The position numbers and the translations under genes are program-made. This document shows positions 42,868-44,634 of a stretch of 44,634 bases of DNA, one piece after another (the stretch's first letter is position 1; each line of letters opens with the position of its first letter). Under the pieces are notes generated by a model that made no database searches, was not told the origin of the DNA, and saw only the letters and a program-made list of their open reading frames with translations. This stretch comes from JACQSR01 sp042577505 (GTDB lineage: Archaea > Nanobdellota > Nanobdellia > Woesearchaeales > JACQSR01): assembly GCA_042577505.1 (NCBI GenBank), contig JBHPEA010000009.1, positions 1 to 44,634 of the forward strand, in the 5' to 3' direction.

Positions 42868-43808
42868 TTGATTGGATATTTTATTCTATTGGGTTAGATT
42901 CATCTATGCACTGGGTCGAGTCATTAAATTTCTTTATTTATGATTCGATTAAAATATTATTATTACTATTTTTTATGATCTTAATTATCGGCATATTTAG
43001 AACATACTTATCGCAAAATAAGGTAAAGAAATGGATAGGAAGAAAGAAATATGGGTCAAGCAACTTTATTGCGTCTTTATTTGGAGCTATAACTCCATTT
43101 TGTTCATGTTCTTCAATACCAATATTCATAAGTTTCTTAGAAGCAGGAATTCCATTAGGGGTGGCATTTTCATATTTAATAACATCCCCCATAGTTAATG
43201 AATACTTAGTAATTTTAATGCTTGGATTTTTTGGATGGAAGATAACTTTAGCATATGTAATAAGCGGGGTTTTAATTGGAACCATATCTGGTTTGATTCT
43301 TGGTAAAATGAAACTAGATAAATATCTGGTTAAAGACTTAATAGCGAAAAAAGAAGTTGTGAAGGAAATTAAATATGAAAGATTTAGATCAAGAGTACAA
43401 TTTGGTTATAATGAGGCTGTATCTATAGTGAAGAAATTATGGATTTGGATTCTAATTGGGGTTGGAATTGGTGCTGTTATTCATAATTATGTTCCGTCCG
43501 AATTGGTTCAATCGTTGATTAGTAAAGGGGGTATATTTGCAGTCCCATTGGCAGTTTTATTAGGTGTGCCAATCTATGGAAACTGTGCTGCAATTGTTCC
43601 CATTGCTTTGGTGTTATTTGAGAAAGGGGTTCCTATCGGAACAGCACTAGCTTTTATGATGGCAATTGCCGCATTAAGTTTTCCAGAGGCAGTTATTTTA
43701 AGAAGGGCAATGAAATTAAAATTGATTGCGATATTCTTTGGAATAGTTACGTTAGCTATAATATTAACAGGTTATATCTATAATTTATTGCAAGGAGTGC
43801 TTGTTTGA
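42852..43808 (+). CDS. COG0701/UPF0718 permease (possible metal(loid) efflux)
   Basis: 318 residues from a GTG start at 42852 inside the mini-protein gene. About eight helices in two halves, with PFCSCSSIPIFISFLEAGIPLG in the first and GVPIYGNCAAIVPIA in the second, the signature of the DUF318 permease family that includes ArsP. The Cys residues in PFCSCSS are likely the thiol ligands. Under ArsR control, efflux of arsenic or a related toxic metal is inferred. Confidence 0.87.
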   Translation: MLQAIIDWIFYSIGLDSSMHWVESLNFFIYDSIKILLLLFFMILIIGIFRTYLSQNKVKKWIGRKKYGSSNFIASLFGAITPFCSCSSIPIFISFLEAGIPLGVAFSYLITSPIVNEYLVILMLGFFGWKITLAYVISGVLIGTISGLILGKMKLDKYLVKDLIAKKEVVKEIKYERFRSRVQFGYNEAVSIVKKLWIWILIGVGIGAVIHNYVPSELVQSLISKGGIFAVPLAVLLGVPIYGNCAAIVPIALVLFEKGVPIGTALAFMMAIAALSFPEAVILRRAMKLKLIAIFFGIVTLAIILTGYIYNLLQGVLV

Positions 43809-43850
43809 GATTAAAAGGGAAGAGCGAACGGAGAAGTAAAAATAAGGGAC

Positions 43851-44066
43851 TTAATTTGTAATTGAATATACAAGTAAGATAACTGAGATAATTATAAAGA
43901 AAATACCAATATAAACATAGGTTTTTCTTTCATCTTTTACCCATTTTTTAATATTAAGTTTTCTAAACAAACGATTCTTAATATTATTAAGTTGCTTTTG
44001 AAAGATAATGCAAATTAAGCCAGCTACTAAGAAAATACCTGATCTTATTAACATAAAATTATCCAT
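43851..44066 (-). CDS. Small membrane protein
   Basis: 71 residues from the ATG at 44066 (the frame is open 13 codons further). Two transmembrane helices flank a Lys/Arg-rich loop (NNIKNRLFRKLNIKKWVKDERK). No family recognised. Convergent with the permease operon. Confidence 0.55.
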   Translation of the reverse strand: MDNFMLIRSGIFLVAGLICIIFQKQLNNIKNRLFRKLNIKKWVKDERKTYVYIGIFFIIISVILLVYSITN

Positions 44067-44141
44067 AATACATTCTAATAAATCTACATATAAAAAAGTA
44101 TCCAAAGTCCCCTATTTTTATTGTATCTAATGGTGTTAGTT

Positions 44142-44202
44142 GCCCCGAGCCGCAGGCGAGAGCGCAGCGTGGTCGAGGAAAACGAAGTTCTCCGAAGAAG
44201 TT
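44142..44202 (-). repeat. GC-rich REP-like element
   Basis: A GC-rich stretch in AT-rich surroundings, 26 nt beyond the stop of the 44228 gene. On the plus strand it has three degenerate CGAG...CGNAG units (CGAGCCGCAG, CGAGAGCGCAG, CGAGGAAAACGAAG). On the minus strand GGAGAAC-TTC-GTTTTCC (44177-44193) folds as a 7-bp hairpin with one G-U pair. It may serve as a 3' end. I recall similar elements between genes in DPANN and CPR genomes, but cannot confirm. Confidence 0.5.
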
Positions 44203-44227
44203 GAAAAAGAACACCGTCATAAAGCTA

Positions 44228-44634
44228 TTACTGTACCATACCATATTTATTATTCTTTGCAGTCATCTTAAGAAAATACTTTAGTCTCTTCTTAAAAAGT
44301 TCAGGGCGAGTTCTGGCTCCTTCTATCCACTCGATACGGATACGTTTGTATGATTCAGGAAATTTCTGGAAGTTTTCCCAAGTTTTTTTATCTTCCTTCA
44401 AAAATTTGAGAATATCAATTCTGATTACACATTTTGAATCTTTTGTTGAAGCATCAAATGCGTGTTTAACAGCGCTAAGACCCTTAGCAGTCATTTTCTT
44501 TTGTTCAATAAGTCTGTGAATACGTTCTTTGTTAAGTTGTGAAAGCATACTATTTGGTCTTCTGGGAGTAAATCTCTGAGCAAGACTTTGGGGAAGTTTC
44601 TTTTTAATTTTTGGATCACTATTCATAATAAGTA
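44228..44634 (-). CDS. YdeI/OmpD-associated family protein (runs off the window)
   Basis: At least 132 residues. Family features: QRFTPRRPNSMLSQLNKERIHRLIEQKKMTAKGL, then FPESYKRIRIEWIEGARTRPEL and a basic C-terminus. The frame stays open past the ATG at 44626 to the edge, and family members usually have about 60 more residues before QRFTPRR, so the true start is probably outside the window. In bacteria the family is linked with bacteriocin or antimicrobial tolerance; its role here is not known. Confidence 0.75.
   Translation of the reverse strand, partial: LIMNSDPKIKKKLPQSLAQRFTPRRPNSMLSQLNKERIHRLIEQKKMTAKGLSAVKHAFDASTKDSKCVIRIDILKFLKEDKKTWENFQKFPESYKRIRIEWIEGARTRPELFKKRLKYFLKMTAKNNKYGMVQ

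Noticed and set aside
1..44634. CRISPR array, insertion sequence, integrase or prophage
   Set aside because: No regularly spaced direct repeats, transposase motifs or attachment-site pairs were found on reading both strands.

Overview
The window reads as a low-GC archaeal chromosome segment, most likely from a DPANN lineage of the Woesearchaeota/Pacearchaeota type. The archaeal evidence is direct: a deoxyhypusine synthase, an Orc1/Cdc6 replication initiator, a Ski2-type helicase, many start codons 25-30 nt downstream of TATA-like boxes (leaderless transcripts), and secreted proteins with a TGGGVG motif just after the signal peptide. Phylum placement is inference from gene content and style. 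Genes are tightly packed with many 4-nt ATGA overlaps. No tRNA, rRNA, CRISPR array, transposase or integrase was seen.

Layout. (1) 1-3187: two tandem paralogous secreted surface proteins on the minus strand, a long AT-rich spacer, and a DUF1616-like gene pair that is split, in reversed domain order, and frameshifted. (2) 3272-10474: surface glycan locus. A membrane protein, galE, a flippase and a large membrane protein lie on the plus strand and converge on three glycosyltransferases on the minus strand. (3) 10533-13646: a membrane-anchored secreted protein, a fused HemK2-type methyltransferase/COG2112 kinase, and two orphan genes. (4) 13760-20805: IspH (a bacterial-type isoprenoid enzyme), deoxyhypusine synthase, a LOG-like protein, an AI-2E-family permease, and a pyrC-pyrD-pyrE-pyrF operon whose PyrD resembles fumarate-dependent class 1A enzymes. 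(5) 20888-23112: acylphosphatase, a coiled-coil protein, Orc1/Cdc6, and a spacer holding a GC-rich structured RNA candidate; this is a plausible origin region. (6) 23113-29049: RNA-metabolism/cold-shock block with a small zinc ribbon, a CSD protein, a DEAD-box helicase, an RG-repeat protein with a CxxC-x17-CxxC domain, and a Ski2-like helicase, interspersed with small orphans and a GNAT.

(7) 29046-33563: small membrane proteins, TspO directly followed by a T4 endonuclease V homologue (UV-dimer repair), a VOC/DUF1801/DUF1295 operon, a ZIP metal transporter and a Cys-rich secreted protein. (8) 33677-42337: envelope proteins (DUF2341/propeller/MopE-like, a processive GT2, lipoproteins), a DUF2334 deacetylase, an HNH nuclease and several orphans. 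(9) 42483-43808: a probable metal(loid)-efflux operon of ArsR regulator, Cys-rich mini-protein and COG0701 permease, with an operator-like palindrome over the start codon. (10) 43851-44634: a small membrane protein, a GC-rich REP-like element and a YdeI/OmpD-associated family protein running off the edge.

The most unusual points are the split and permuted DUF1616 pair, the methyltransferase-kinase fusion, IspH and class 1A-like PyrD in an archaeon, the altered OMP decarboxylase active-site spacing, the TspO-endonuclease V pair, the GC-rich RNA candidate beside cdc6, and the ArsR operon. All family assignments come from reading motifs by eye; no database search was run.
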